Source of the DNA: an uncultured Psychrobacter sp.
GTDB taxonomy: Bacteria; Pseudomonadota; Gammaproteobacteria; Pseudomonadales; Moraxellaceae
Length of the DNA stretch: 64,000 nucleotides
Direction of reading: 5' to 3'
Assembly: GCF_947500265.1 (NCBI RefSeq)
Contig: NZ_CANMRN010000005.1
Coordinates: 1 to 64,000, forward strand
Shown here: positions 28,804-37,042 of the stretch, in pieces
Layout: every line of letters begins with the position of its first letter
Position numbering within the stretch: the stretch's first letter is position 1
Made by a program: the position numbers and the translations under genes
The notes under the pieces: generated by a model
Told to the model about the DNA's origin: nothing
Databases searched by the model: none
What the model saw: only the letters and a program-made list of their open reading frames with translations

Positions 28804-28842
28804 ATAAAGGACATGGTCGTACGCACTATGTCCTTTATATTA
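28804..28842 (+). terminator. Intercistronic hairpin between sbp and cysT
   Basis: ATAAAGGACAT (28804-28814) pairs with ATGTCCTTTAT (28828-28838), followed by a weak T-rich end. Such a structure after a binding-protein gene usually lowers read-through to the permease genes or protects the 3' end. Confidence 0.6.
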
Positions 28843-28938
28843 TAAGCCGACCAATAATAATTTTGATAACAATGGTAATAATGGTCTTGCAGTGAGCACC
28901 CTCGCTAAGTACCATCAGTTAGGCAATAGGACATCACT

Positions 28939-29823
28939 ATGAGTGCAACATCTTCTTCTGCCAGTAAGCCCGGCAACAAAAAAGGTTGGCTGACCCGTTT
29001 GCGTCAGCGCAATGTGCTACCTGGGTTCGGTCTGAGCATGGGTATTACTGTCTTTAGCTTGTCGTTATTGGTGGTGCTACCGTTTGCCATGATGGCCTAT
29101 ACCACGACGCAGATGGGTTGGACGGGCTTTTGGGAAACCATTACCCAGCCGCAAGTCACTGCCGCTATCAAGCTAAGCTTATGGATGTCGTTTTTGGCGA
29201 TGTTGACCAATATGGTATTTGGTACGTTGGTCGCATGGGTACTTGTCCGCTATGAGTTTTGGGGTAAGTCACTGATTAATGCCTTGGTTGATTTACCATT
29301 TGCACTACCAACGGCCGTTACAGGTATCTCGCTTGCCACTTTATATGCGCCTAATGGCTTGATCGGTCAATGGTTTGCCAAGTTCGATATTCAGGTGGCC
29401 TTTACGCCGATAGGTATTTGGCTGGCTTTAGTTGTGGTTAGTTTCCCCTTTATTGTCCGTGCGGTACAGCCTGTACTTGCTGAGCTGTCGGTTGAGTTTG
29501 AAGAAGCGGCTGCGGTATTGGGCGCCAATCGTTTGACGACTTTTCGCAAAGTAATTTTGCCAGAGCTATTGCCAGCCTTGTTAATGGGTGCAGGTATGAT
29601 GTTTGCTCGTGCCACTGGTGAGTATGGCTCAGTTATCTTTATCGCGGGCAATATTCCGATGCAGTCTGAGATTTTGCCGCTGATTATTATCAGTAAGCTT
29701 GAGCAGTTTGATATTCAAGGGGCTTCTGCGGTTGCACTATTTATGCTACTCATATCATTTGTTATCTTGCTGACCATTAATATCATGCAGTGGAAACTGT
29801 CGCGCCGCGTAGGAGCTCGCTAA
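28939..29823 (+). CDS. cysT: Sulfate ABC transporter permease CysT
   Basis: An inner-membrane permease of 294 residues with about six to seven hydrophobic segments. It has the EAA loop (EFEEAAAVLGANRLTTFRKVILPELLPALLMG) that contacts the ATPase, and typical CysT text such as DLPFALPTAVTGISLATLY and GEYGSVIFIAGN. AGGA lies 9 nt upstream of the start. It is followed by cysW after 1 nt. Confidence 0.95.
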   Translation: MSATSSSASKPGNKKGWLTRLRQRNVLPGFGLSMGITVFSLSLLVVLPFAMMAYTTTQMGWTGFWETITQPQVTAAIKLSLWMSFLAMLTNMVFGTLVAWVLVRYEFWGKSLINALVDLPFALPTAVTGISLATLYAPNGLIGQWFAKFDIQVAFTPIGIWLALVVVSFPFIVRAVQPVLAELSVEFEEAAAVLGANRLTTFRKVILPELLPALLMGAGMMFARATGEYGSVIFIAGNIPMQSEILPLIIISKLEQFDIQGASAVALFMLLISFVILLTINIMQWKLSRRVGAR

Positions 29824-29824
29824 T

Positions 29825-30775
29825 ATGCAAATATCTAATAGCTACGACTACCAAAGCAACGCTGCGACCAAAGATACCCCATGGATACGCCGTACCTTTA
29901 TTGCCATTGCGGTATTATTCATGATTGTCATGTTGGTCATTCCATTGCTAGCAGTATTTTACGAAGCCTTTAAAAATGGTTGGCAGTTATATATTGCTTC
30001 ATTAGTAGACCCTGAAGCTTTGCAAGCCATCAAGCTGACGCTTATTACGGCAGGCATTGTCTTACCAATTAATATGGTAATGGGCATCGCGATTGCATGG
30101 TTGGTCACGCGCTATCAGTTTAAAGGTAAGCAGCTGGTCACCACGTTGCTTGATTTACCATTTTCGGTATCACCAGTGGTTGCAGGTTTGATGTTTGTGC
30201 TGCTGTTTGGACTGAACTCTACTATTGGCGGTTGGCTTGAGAGTATGGGTTTTCAGGTCATATATGCAGTACCTGGTATCATTTTGGCGACATTATTTGT
30301 GACCTTTCCGTTTGTTGCACGTGAGCTGATCCCATTGATGCAGACTCAAGGCGACTCTGAAGAGCAGGCAGCGCTAACATTAGGCGCGACTGGTTGGCAG
30401 ACTTTCTGGCATGTGACACTGCCTAATATCAAATGGGCACTGCTATATGGTTTGATTCTGACCAATGCCCGTGCGATGGGTGAGTTTGGTGCGGTCAGCG
30501 TGGTATCTGGTCACATTCGTGGCGAGACCAACACCATGCCGCTATTGGTTGAGATTGCCTATAACGATTATAACTTTACCGCTGCGTTTGCCTTATCGAG
30601 CATATTGGCTGCACTTGCCTTAGTGACGCTACTGATTCAGCAAGTCATGACTAAGATACAAGAGCGTAAATTTGCTAAATCTGAGCGGCTTGCCAGCGCA
30701 CCTGAGCTGCCAGTAAGTGCTAACGCCACTACCGTCACTGAATCGACGAGTGCGGACAGTACTGGCAAGGTATAA
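29825..30775 (+). CDS. cysW: Sulfate ABC transporter permease CysW
   Basis: The partner permease of CysT, 316 residues. Its EAA loop is EEQAALTLGATGWQTFWHVTLPNIKWALLYG and it carries the conserved RAMGEFGAVSVVSGHIRG. It begins 1 nt after the cysT stop, with AGGAG inside the end of cysT, so the two are translationally linked. The C-terminal tail (after about residue 285) is Ala/Ser/Thr-rich and looks disordered. Confidence 0.95.
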   Translation: MQISNSYDYQSNAATKDTPWIRRTFIAIAVLFMIVMLVIPLLAVFYEAFKNGWQLYIASLVDPEALQAIKLTLITAGIVLPINMVMGIAIAWLVTRYQFKGKQLVTTLLDLPFSVSPVVAGLMFVLLFGLNSTIGGWLESMGFQVIYAVPGIILATLFVTFPFVARELIPLMQTQGDSEEQAALTLGATGWQTFWHVTLPNIKWALLYGLILTNARAMGEFGAVSVVSGHIRGETNTMPLLVEIAYNDYNFTAAFALSSILAALALVTLLIQQVMTKIQERKFAKSERLASAPELPVSANATTVTESTSADSTGKV

Positions 30776-30871
30776 CTGCCATTATCTGATGAATGATGTT
30801 AATACTACGGATGCAGTCGCTACTCAGCTACTTGCCAAGATACGACAAAAGATATAATAAGAGATACGATT

Positions 30872-31594
30872 ATGAGCATTGAGATTCGCAACGTTAATAA
30901 AAAATTCGGCAATTTTACGGCTTTAGACAATATCAATATCACCGTGCCAACTGGCAAATTGACGACGTTACTAGGTCCATCAGGCTGCGGTAAGACCACT
31001 TTGCTACGTATTATTGCGGGTCTGGAATATGCCGACTCGGGGCAGGTATTGTTTGATGAGCTAGACGTGACCGATACCCCAGTCCAAAAGCGCCATATTG
31101 GCTTTATGTTTCAGCATTATGCGCTGTTTCGCCATAAGAACATCGCAGATAATGTGGCATTTGGCTTGACCTTGTTGCCAAAAAACGAACGCCCGAGCAA
31201 AGCTGATATCAATAAGCGCGTAGCAGAGCTCTTAGACCTCGTACAGCTACCACAAGTTGCCAATGCTTATCCACATCAGCTATCAGGTGGTCAGCGCCAG
31301 CGCATAGCACTAGCAAGGGCACTTGCTGTTAAACCAAAGCTACTGCTGCTAGATGAGCCGTTTGGTGCACTAGATGCCAAAGTCCGTAAAGAGCTGCGCA
31401 CATGGCTAAAAAACATCCATCACGAGCTTGGTATCACTAGTATCATGGTAACGCATGATCAAGAAGAAGCACGTGCGGTATCAGATGAGATCGTCGTAAT
31501 GAATCAAGGCCGAGTAGAGCAGGTGGGCACGTCAGAGGAGCTGATACACCAGCCAGCCAATGCCTTTATTAGTGACTTCTTAGATCTTGTATAA
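30872..31594 (+). CDS. cysA: Sulfate ABC transporter ATP-binding protein CysA (short form)
   Basis: An ATPase of 240 residues: Walker [10 protein letters not shown]-loop FMFQHYALF, signature [15 protein letters not shown], Walker [15 protein letters not shown] and switch His in MVTHDQEEA. CysA proteins usually have a C-terminal TOBE-like extension of about 100 residues. This one ends right after the nucleotide-binding domain at a proper stop followed by a terminator, so it is a genuine short form rather than a frameshift. Confidence 0.93.
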   Translation: MSIEIRNVNKKFGNFTALDNINITVPTGKLTTLLGPSGCGKTTLLRIIAGLEYADSGQVLFDELDVTDTPVQKRHIGFMFQHYALFRHKNIADNVAFGLTLLPKNERPSKADINKRVAELLDLVQLPQVANAYPHQLSGGQRQRIALARALAVKPKLLLLDEPFGALDAKVRKELRTWLKNIHHELGITSIMVTHDQEEARAVSDEIVVMNQGRVEQVGTSEELIHQPANAFISDFLDLV

Positions 31595-31635
31595 GTATTT
31601 GACCTAGAGAGGTTTAAATATCAATAGTTGAGCAA

Positions 31636-31667
31636 AAAAAAGACCTACGAAAGTAGGTCTTTTTTAG
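31636..31667 (+). terminator. Terminator of the sulfate transporter operon
   Basis: AAAAAGACCTAC-GAAA-GTAGGTCTTTTT is a perfect 12-bp stem with a GNRA-type tetraloop. A- and T-tracts make it bidirectional, also serving the convergent ArsR gene. Confidence 0.93.
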
Positions 31668-31752
31668 TCTGCGCATTGCCGCAGATTTATTGTCTTAAAC
31701 GCTTTTTATAAAGCACAGTCAAAGAGCTAAAAATCTAAGCAGACAATAGCAT

Positions 31753-32082
31753 CTACGCAAGATCCGATACATCTCTACTAGTGCCTCTAGGAGTGATTTG
31801 CTCGTAGGTGATGTCTAAGATATCTTGACACCAATCTGGTAAATCATCAGCGACCTCATACCACATCCAAGTACCATCACGTACACAGCTCAAAATACCC
31901 AATTTTTTCAAATGGTTTAGGTGGCGTGATATCGTTGGTTGTGGCTGGTCAAGCATATCTACCAAATCACCCACGCAACGTGCTTCTTTTTTAAAAAGAA
32001 TTTGAAATATTTTTAGACGTGTCGGATCAGATAGGACTTTGAATAAATCGATAGGTCGTATCGTAAAGTTATTATCAGACAT
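31753..32082 (-). CDS. ArsR-family transcriptional regulator
   Basis: A winged-helix repressor-type protein of 109 residues: FKVLSDPTRLKIFQIL, RCVGDLVDMLDQPQPTISRHLNHLKKLGIL and a wing with GTWMWYEV. The typical arsenic/antimony motif ELCVCDL is replaced by ARCVGDL, so the classical two-cysteine metal site is not preserved. No metal-resistance gene is adjacent. It is divergent from bfd, so it could affect iron storage, but a Fur-like box lies in the same gap and explains bfd better. Confidence 0.9.
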   Translation of the reverse strand: MSDNNFTIRPIDLFKVLSDPTRLKIFQILFKKEARCVGDLVDMLDQPQPTISRHLNHLKKLGILSCVRDGTWMWYEVADDLPDWCQDILDITYEQITPRGTSRDVSDLA

Positions 32083-32292
32083 AGGTGAATTCCAATGGGC
32101 TTCGTTAATAGGGGTTCAATATAACAGCAGTTATCTACAAAATCGATTAAAAAATAAGCAAATTTACAGTTCATCGTCAATTCACTACCTTTGACAATAT
32201 TCGGTTACATGCACACTTATATCCACTTACATAAATGAACTGCCTGTAATACAAGGATACTGTCTCGACGAATAAATATATCGAATGTGATT

Positions 32293-32311
32293 GAAAATGA
32301 TAATAATTATC
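32293..32311 (+). promoter_or_regulatory. Fur box upstream of bfd
   Basis: GAAAATGATAATAATTATC matches the classical Fur consensus GATAATGATAATCATTATC at 17 of 19 positions. It lies 160 bp before bfd in the 32083-32470 gap between arsR and bfd, which holds no other gene. Iron-bound Fur should repress here. Confidence 0.8.
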
Positions 32312-32470
32312 GTTATTATACTGCAAGCGATAAACGTGATTTCAACGACTAAGTTTTCATTGCTAGAAAACAGTAAATTATCCGTTTATCAATGACACTT
32401 ATCACAAAGGTTTTTATATAAGTGTCGTATGCCGTCATTATCGAATAGTGGTATTCCGAGGAGCCAATCC

Positions 32471-32662
32471 ATGTACGTATGTATCTGCAACAACGTAAAA
32501 GAAAAGCAAATCAAAGCAGCTATTGCTGCAGGTGTTGATACGCTCGATGGTCTAAAAGATACGCTCGATGTAGCAACGTGCTGTGGCTGTTGTGAGCCGA
32601 TGGTCAATGACTACCTAGACGAACACCATGCAAAACTCGATAATCTAGCATACGCCGTTTAA
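32471..32662 (+). CDS. bfd: Bacterioferritin-associated ferredoxin
   Basis: A [2Fe-2S] protein of 63 residues with the family pattern CxC-x31-CxxC (Cys 4, 6, 38, 41). In Pseudomonas Bfd reduces bacterioferritin haem to release stored iron. The start MYVCIC at 32471 is fixed by GAGGAG 7 nt upstream; the longer in-frame start at 32429 has none. It is followed at 360 bp by two bacterioferritin genes, with Fur boxes upstream of bfd and probably of bfr. Confidence 0.95.
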   Translation: MYVCICNNVKEKQIKAAIAAGVDTLDGLKDTLDVATCCGCCEPMVNDYLDEHHAKLDNLAYAV

Positions 32663-32818
32663 ATATTATCAATCATATACCTTGTAATATAATACGATAA
32701 AATATATTCAATATTCTGCATCTAACTTTATTATACATAAAGGGTCGGGTGCAAGCGTCCATATAACCTCACTCAAACGCCAGCATGTTACATAACACAT
32801 ATCAATACTAGTTGTAGC

Positions 32819-32833
32819 TAATTATGATTCTCA
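32819..32833 (-). promoter_or_regulatory. Candidate second Fur box, upstream of the bacterioferritin genes
   Basis: On the minus strand TGAGAATCATAATTA matches the 7-1-7 Fur model TGATAATNATTATCA at 12 of 15 positions. It lies about 190 bp before the first bfr gene in the 32663-33022 gap, which holds no gene. Confidence 0.45.
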
Positions 32834-33022
32834 ATTAGCATCTTATTCTTAGTTCATAACGTTACACCCTATACTGCGCCTGTATGCTACTATATTTACC
32901 TGAGATTAGAAGCCATTTTATTGATTTTGATTTTTACTGATCAGTTCGCCAATTATGCTATCCTTATATAATAAATTGTGGATTTATGGTGATCGGTAAA
33001 AATAAATAGGGGAGTACGCGTT

Positions 33023-33511
33023 ATGATAGGTAGCCAGAAAGTCATTGATTATTTGAATTTCTTACTAGGTGGTGAGCTTGCCGCTCGTGACCAATATTTT
33101 ATCCATTCAGAGATGTATGCTGAGTGGCACTATGGCAAGTTATACGACCGTATCCATCATGAAATGGAAGACGAAACGCTACACGCACAGAACATCATTC
33201 GCCGTATCTTGATGTTGAGTGGCACGCCAAAGATGTCGGTCGACGCTATCCATATCGGTGCGACTGTCCCTGAGATGCTGCAGTTTGACCTAGATTTAGA
33301 GTATCAAGTACAAAAGCATCTAAAAGAAGGTATCGCACTTTGCGAAGCAGAGCATGACTATGTCACGCGTGAGATGCTTGTTGAGCAGTTGAAAGACACC
33401 GAAGAAGATCATGCGCATTGGCTTGAGCAGCAGCTCCGTCTCATCGACATGATTGGTCTACCGAATTACCTACAAAGCCAAATGGCTGAAGTCACTCCTA
33501 ATATTGTCTGA
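33023..33511 (+). CDS. bfr: Bacterioferritin, ferroxidase-type subunit
   Basis: A ferritin-like four-helix protein of 162 residues. Ferroxidase ligands are present at the expected places: Glu18, Glu51, His54, Glu93 (Glu94 in E. coli numbering), Glu127 and His130. The haem-ligand methionine at position 52 is Thr. It should oxidise iron but bind haem poorly on its own. It is followed after 68 bp by a complementary subunit, and both have strong GGAG-type ribosome binding sites. Confidence 0.92.
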   Translation: MIGSQKVIDYLNFLLGGELAARDQYFIHSEMYAEWHYGKLYDRIHHEMEDETLHAQNIIRRILMLSGTPKMSVDAIHIGATVPEMLQFDLDLEYQVQKHLKEGIALCEAEHDYVTREMLVEQLKDTEEDHAHWLEQQLRLIDMIGLPNYLQSQMAEVTPNIV

Positions 33512-33579
33512 TATCATCGTACGTATGAATAGCATTCACAGTATTTAGCATAAATAATAGAGATTAAGGGAGAAAGGTA

Positions 33580-34059
33580 ATGACAGGGGATAAAGAAGTT
33601 ATTCGCGCGTTAAACAAAGTACTTGGGCAGTCATTGATTGCCATCAACCAGTATTTTTTGCATGCACGTATTGCACGCCATTGGGGGCTAGAAGCGCTTA
33701 ATGACTCATTATATAAGCAATCTATTGCTGAGATGAAATGGTCAGACGACCTAATCGCTCGTATTTTATTGTTAGGCGGTTTGCCAAACTTGCAGGAACT
33801 GGGCAAGGTATTGGTCGGTGAAGATGTACCAGAAATTATTGAGTGCAACCTACGTCTTGAGAGACAAAAGTTCGATATTATTACTGATGCCGTCACCTTA
33901 TGTGAGACAAAGTCTGACTATGTTTCTCGCCAGCTATTAGTCACGCTAAAAGATGGCAATGAAGAGTATGAAGACTGGTTAGAGACGCAGCAGGACTTGA
34001 TAGAAAGTATTGGTGTAGAGCGCTACATCCAATCACAAATGAGTGATGATGACGCATAA
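33580..34059 (+). CDS. bfr: Bacterioferritin, haem-binding subunit
   Basis: A protein of 159 residues starting MTGDKEVIRALNKVLGQSLIAINQYFLHAR. Met52, the haem ligand, is present in EMKW. The ferroxidase residues are lost: position 18 is Ser, 54 is Trp, 127 is Asn and 130 is Tyr. It is the mirror image of the preceding gene, so the cage is probably a heteropolymer of a ferroxidase and a haem subunit, as described in Neisseria and Pseudomonas. The ribosome binding site AAAGG is just upstream. Confidence 0.93.
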   Translation: MTGDKEVIRALNKVLGQSLIAINQYFLHARIARHWGLEALNDSLYKQSIAEMKWSDDLIARILLLGGLPNLQELGKVLVGEDVPEIIECNLRLERQKFDIITDAVTLCETKSDYVSRQLLVTLKDGNEEYEDWLETQQDLIESIGVERYIQSQMSDDDA

Positions 34060-34088
34060 TAATATTTGCTATTAATGTCAGTCATAAG

Positions 34089-34135
34089 AAAAAGCCAGTA
34101 TGAGATTGATAATCCAATCGCATACTGGCTTTTTT
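34089..34135 (+). terminator. Bidirectional terminator after bfr
   Basis: AAAAAGCCAGTATG pairs with CATACTGGCTTTTT, and the interior carries a second pairing GATTG/CAATC. It serves both bfr and the convergent transporter gene. Confidence 0.88.
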
Positions 34136-34240
34136 CTGTCTATAGATAAGCTATTTTTAACGTTTCGGATATACAGAATAGAGACTTGTCGTACGTAAAA
34201 TCTCACTCAATAGAAAACTTATCTCGATTGAAGACACACC

Positions 34241-35617
34241 CTAGTATAAACCGCGGCCGTCTTCAGGTTTCAGACGTAAGAAATACAGCCCCGAGAGAAT
34301 GGTCAAAATACCCAGTATCCAATAAGTTATTTGGAATGCTACCAGTGTATCCATCTGCAGACGCTCACGTAATAGATTCAATACAGCGGCACCGAACGCA
34401 ATACCAAAGCTAATCGCCAACTGCTGATTGACCGCCATTAAGCTATTACCGCTACTGGTCTGTGTGCCCTGTAAATCGCCAATAGTAATCGTATTCATCG
34501 CACTGAACTGCATAGAGTTGCAGGCACCCATGATGGTCAGGATAGGTATAAACCATAGCCACTGCGACGCATCATTAAACTGCGCTAGTACAATGATAAG
34601 CGAACCCATAAACAAGGTATTGTAGACCAGTACTTTGCGATAGCTAAACCGCTGAATAATTTTGCTAACCCAAGGTTTGATACCGATAGCACCAACCGCA
34701 ATCGGGGCAAGTAGCCAACCTGCCTGCGAAGGTGAGTACTCAAATACCACCTGAAGTAATAAAGGCAATAAAAAGGGCACGGCACTGATACCAAGCCGCG
34801 TAAACAAATTGCCTGTAATACCAATTCGAAAAGTGCGAATATCAAACAAGCTCAGTGGAAATAATGGTGCCGCTCGCCGTTTGGCATGCCAGACATATGC
34901 GCCGATCAATAGACTTGCGCCTAACCCGAGTAATAACCCATAGACTCCGCGACCTGTCTGTGAACCAAACTCGACAGCCAGTGTGAATCCGCAAGCAGCT
35001 GCGGCAAACAATACAAACCCTGTCCAGTCAAGACGCTTGGTATCTTCATATAGCGCTGGCACCAGTTTTTTGCCCATGATAAAACCTGCCACACCCATCG
35101 GTATATTGATCAAAAATATCCAATGCCAGCTGGCATATTGCACAATATAGCCACCCAATACTGGACCGACTAGTGGTGCAACCAAAGCAGGTATTACAGC
35201 GAAATTCATCACAGTGAGCAGCTTATTGCGCGGATAAGACTTGACCAATATTAAACGAGCGACAGGCGTCATCATGGCACCGCCAATACCCTGTACCACA
35301 CGTGAGGCAACCAAAAAATCTAATGTTTGCGACGCCGCACACAGTAATGAGCCAACACAAAAAATAATGACCGCTGATAAAAATACGCGGCGTGTGCCAT
35401 ATTTATCCGCTAAAAAACCACTGATAGGGATAAAAATCGCCAAGGTTAATGCATAGCTGATGACAGCCCACTGCATCTTTAGTGGTGACTCACCGAGTGC
35501 CTGCGCCATTTGTGGCAACGAGGTGTTCAAAATAGTAGCGTCTAAAATTTGCATAAATAGCGCTACCGCTAGTACATAAGGCAGGTATTTCTCTTGAGTT
35601 GGGGTGAGCGTTACCAT
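34241..35617 (-). CDS. MFS transporter, DHA2 drug:proton antiporter family
   Basis: A membrane protein of 458 residues with about 12-14 hydrophobic segments. MFS motif A is GFLADKYGTRRVF after segment 2. The antiporter-type motif C text GPVLGGYI and SWHWIFLINIPMG are DHA2 hallmarks (EmrB/QacA/MdtD group). It should export drugs or metabolites by proton exchange. No membrane-fusion partner (EmrA-like) or regulator is adjacent, so it probably acts alone. The substrate is unknown. Confidence 0.9.
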   Translation of the reverse strand: MVTLTPTQEKYLPYVLAVALFMQILDATILNTSLPQMAQALGESPLKMQWAVISYALTLAIFIPISGFLADKYGTRRVFLSAVIIFCVGSLLCAASQTLDFLVASRVVQGIGGAMMTPVARLILVKSYPRNKLLTVMNFAVIPALVAPLVGPVLGGYIVQYASWHWIFLINIPMGVAGFIMGKKLVPALYEDTKRLDWTGFVLFAAAACGFTLAVEFGSQTGRGVYGLLLGLGASLLIGAYVWHAKRRAAPLFPLSLFDIRTFRIGITGNLFTRLGISAVPFLLPLLLQVVFEYSPSQAGWLLAPIAVGAIGIKPWVSKIIQRFSYRKVLVYNTLFMGSLIIVLAQFNDASQWLWFIPILTIMGACNSMQFSAMNTITIGDLQGTQTSSGNSLMAVNQQLAISFGIAFGAAVLNLLRERLQMDTLVAFQITYWILGILTILSGLYFLRLKPEDGRGLY

Positions 35618-35959
35618 GTGAGTCCCATTGAACGTCTCGTTATGGAATAAGAAAATAGCGGATTTGCGAGCAGATCACTATGCAAGCTGAGTAGTATAGG
35701 AAAGCCTGGCTCATAATAAAAGTGACTCAAAGTAACTGATATAAGATAACTTATATAAGAGCAACGATGCGAAGGGTAGCTAATAAAAAGGCAAAGAGGC
35801 GAAACAAGACAAAAAAGCTGCTCAGTGCTAATAGCTCGTCTCTATTTACTTTGGCAGTAGAAACACAACATTGATTACAAGAGAGGACTTTAATATCGTT
35901 ACGAGTTCTCGTTATAGTAAACCTTCGCGGCAGTCATAAATACAAACCGAGGATAAATT
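35618..35959. other. Divergent intergenic region, transporter / yghU
   Basis: About 340 bp for two divergent promoters. A 10-bp palindrome CTTATATAAG lies at 35750-35759. Nothing else was recognised. Confidence 0.4.
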
Positions 35960-36781
35960 ATGAGTCAGGATAATAATAAATACGTACCACCAAAAGTTTG
36001 GACGCAAGATAAAGATAATGGCGGCAAATTTGCTAGTATTAATAGTCCAACGTCTGGAGCTCGCTATGATAAAGAGTTGCCTGTTGGCGATGCTCCGTTA
36101 CAGCTGTACTCGTTAAATACGCCAAATGGTGTCAAGGTAAACATACTATTAGAAGAGCTGGCCGAACTTGGTATTGATGGGGCAGCATATGATGCATACA
36201 AAATCGACATTTCTAAAGGTGAGCAGTTTGGCTCAGGGTTTGTAAAGATAAACCCCAATTCAAAGATTCCAGCTTTGGTCGATCATTCTACTGATACAGC
36301 AGGCGAGCCGATAGCACTGTTTGAGTCGGGCGCTATCTTAATGTATCTAGCAGAAAAGTTTGATAAGTTCCTGCCACTGGCTACTGGCAAAGCGCGAGCA
36401 GATTGTCTGTCTTGGATTATGTGGCAAATGGGTAGCGCGCCTTTCTTAGGTGGCGGCTTTGGGCACTTTTATGCGTATGCGCCTGAACCTTTAGAGTATC
36501 CAATCAACCGCTATACGATGGAAACCAAGCGTCAGCTTGATGTATTAGATACGCATCTAAAAGATAATGAGTACCTATGCGGCAATGATGAATCTGATTA
36601 CAATATTGCGGATATGATTGTCTGGTCTTGGTATGGCCAGTTGGCACTAGGTAAGCTCTATGACGCAGCAGAGTTTTTGCAAGTAGAAGACTACAAACAC
36701 TTGCAGCGTTGGGCTAAGAAAATCGCTGAACGTCCTGCGGTTAAACGTGCAGTAGCGCTAGAGCTAAAACCAATCGACTAA
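35960..36781 (+). CDS. yghU: Glutathione-dependent disulfide-bond oxidoreductase (YghU-type GST)
   Basis: A protein of 273 residues of the Nu-class glutathione transferases. The N-terminal extension YVPPKVWTQDKDNGGKFASIN and LPVGDAPLQLYSLNTPNGVKV are diagnostic of YghU. The thioredoxin-like half includes NSKIPALVD and LFESGAILMYLAEKF. The helical C-terminal half has the conserved GHFYAYAPEP and a final AERPAVKRA. E. coli YghU binds two glutathiones and reduces disulfides. GAGGA lies 9 nt upstream of the start. Confidence 0.94.
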   Translation: MSQDNNKYVPPKVWTQDKDNGGKFASINSPTSGARYDKELPVGDAPLQLYSLNTPNGVKVNILLEELAELGIDGAAYDAYKIDISKGEQFGSGFVKINPNSKIPALVDHSTDTAGEPIALFESGAILMYLAEKFDKFLPLATGKARADCLSWIMWQMGSAPFLGGGFGHFYAYAPEPLEYPINRYTMETKRQLDVLDTHLKDNEYLCGNDESDYNIADMIVWSWYGQLALGKLYDAAEFLQVEDYKHLQRWAKKIAERPAVKRAVALELKPID

Positions 36782-36848
36782 ACCAAGCACTCAATACAGT
36801 TTAGATCTAGCAGTACAGTTTAAATATAAATAAACCTTAAACACAGCA

Positions 36849-36888
36849 GCAAGGCTGATAAGCAAATAGCTTATCAGCCTTTTTTTAT
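36849..36888 (+). terminator. Terminator of yghU
   Basis: AAGGCTGATAAG pairs with CTTATCAGCCTT and is followed by T7. Confidence 0.92.
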
Positions 36889-37042
36889 ATTCATTTTTAT
36901 GAATATAATGATGCTAGGTCTTCCCTTTGTTTTTACACAATGATACATTAGTACAACAGATAGAAACACTAGTGCGTTAAGATAGCCGAGCACCATTACA
37001 ATAGACAGGTGTTTATACTTCTTCTACTGAAAGGTGATGATT

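Noticed and set aside
32389..32607. Minus-strand ORF opposite bfd
   Set aside because: It is a shadow of the bfd reading frame; bfd has the Cys pattern and ribosome binding site.
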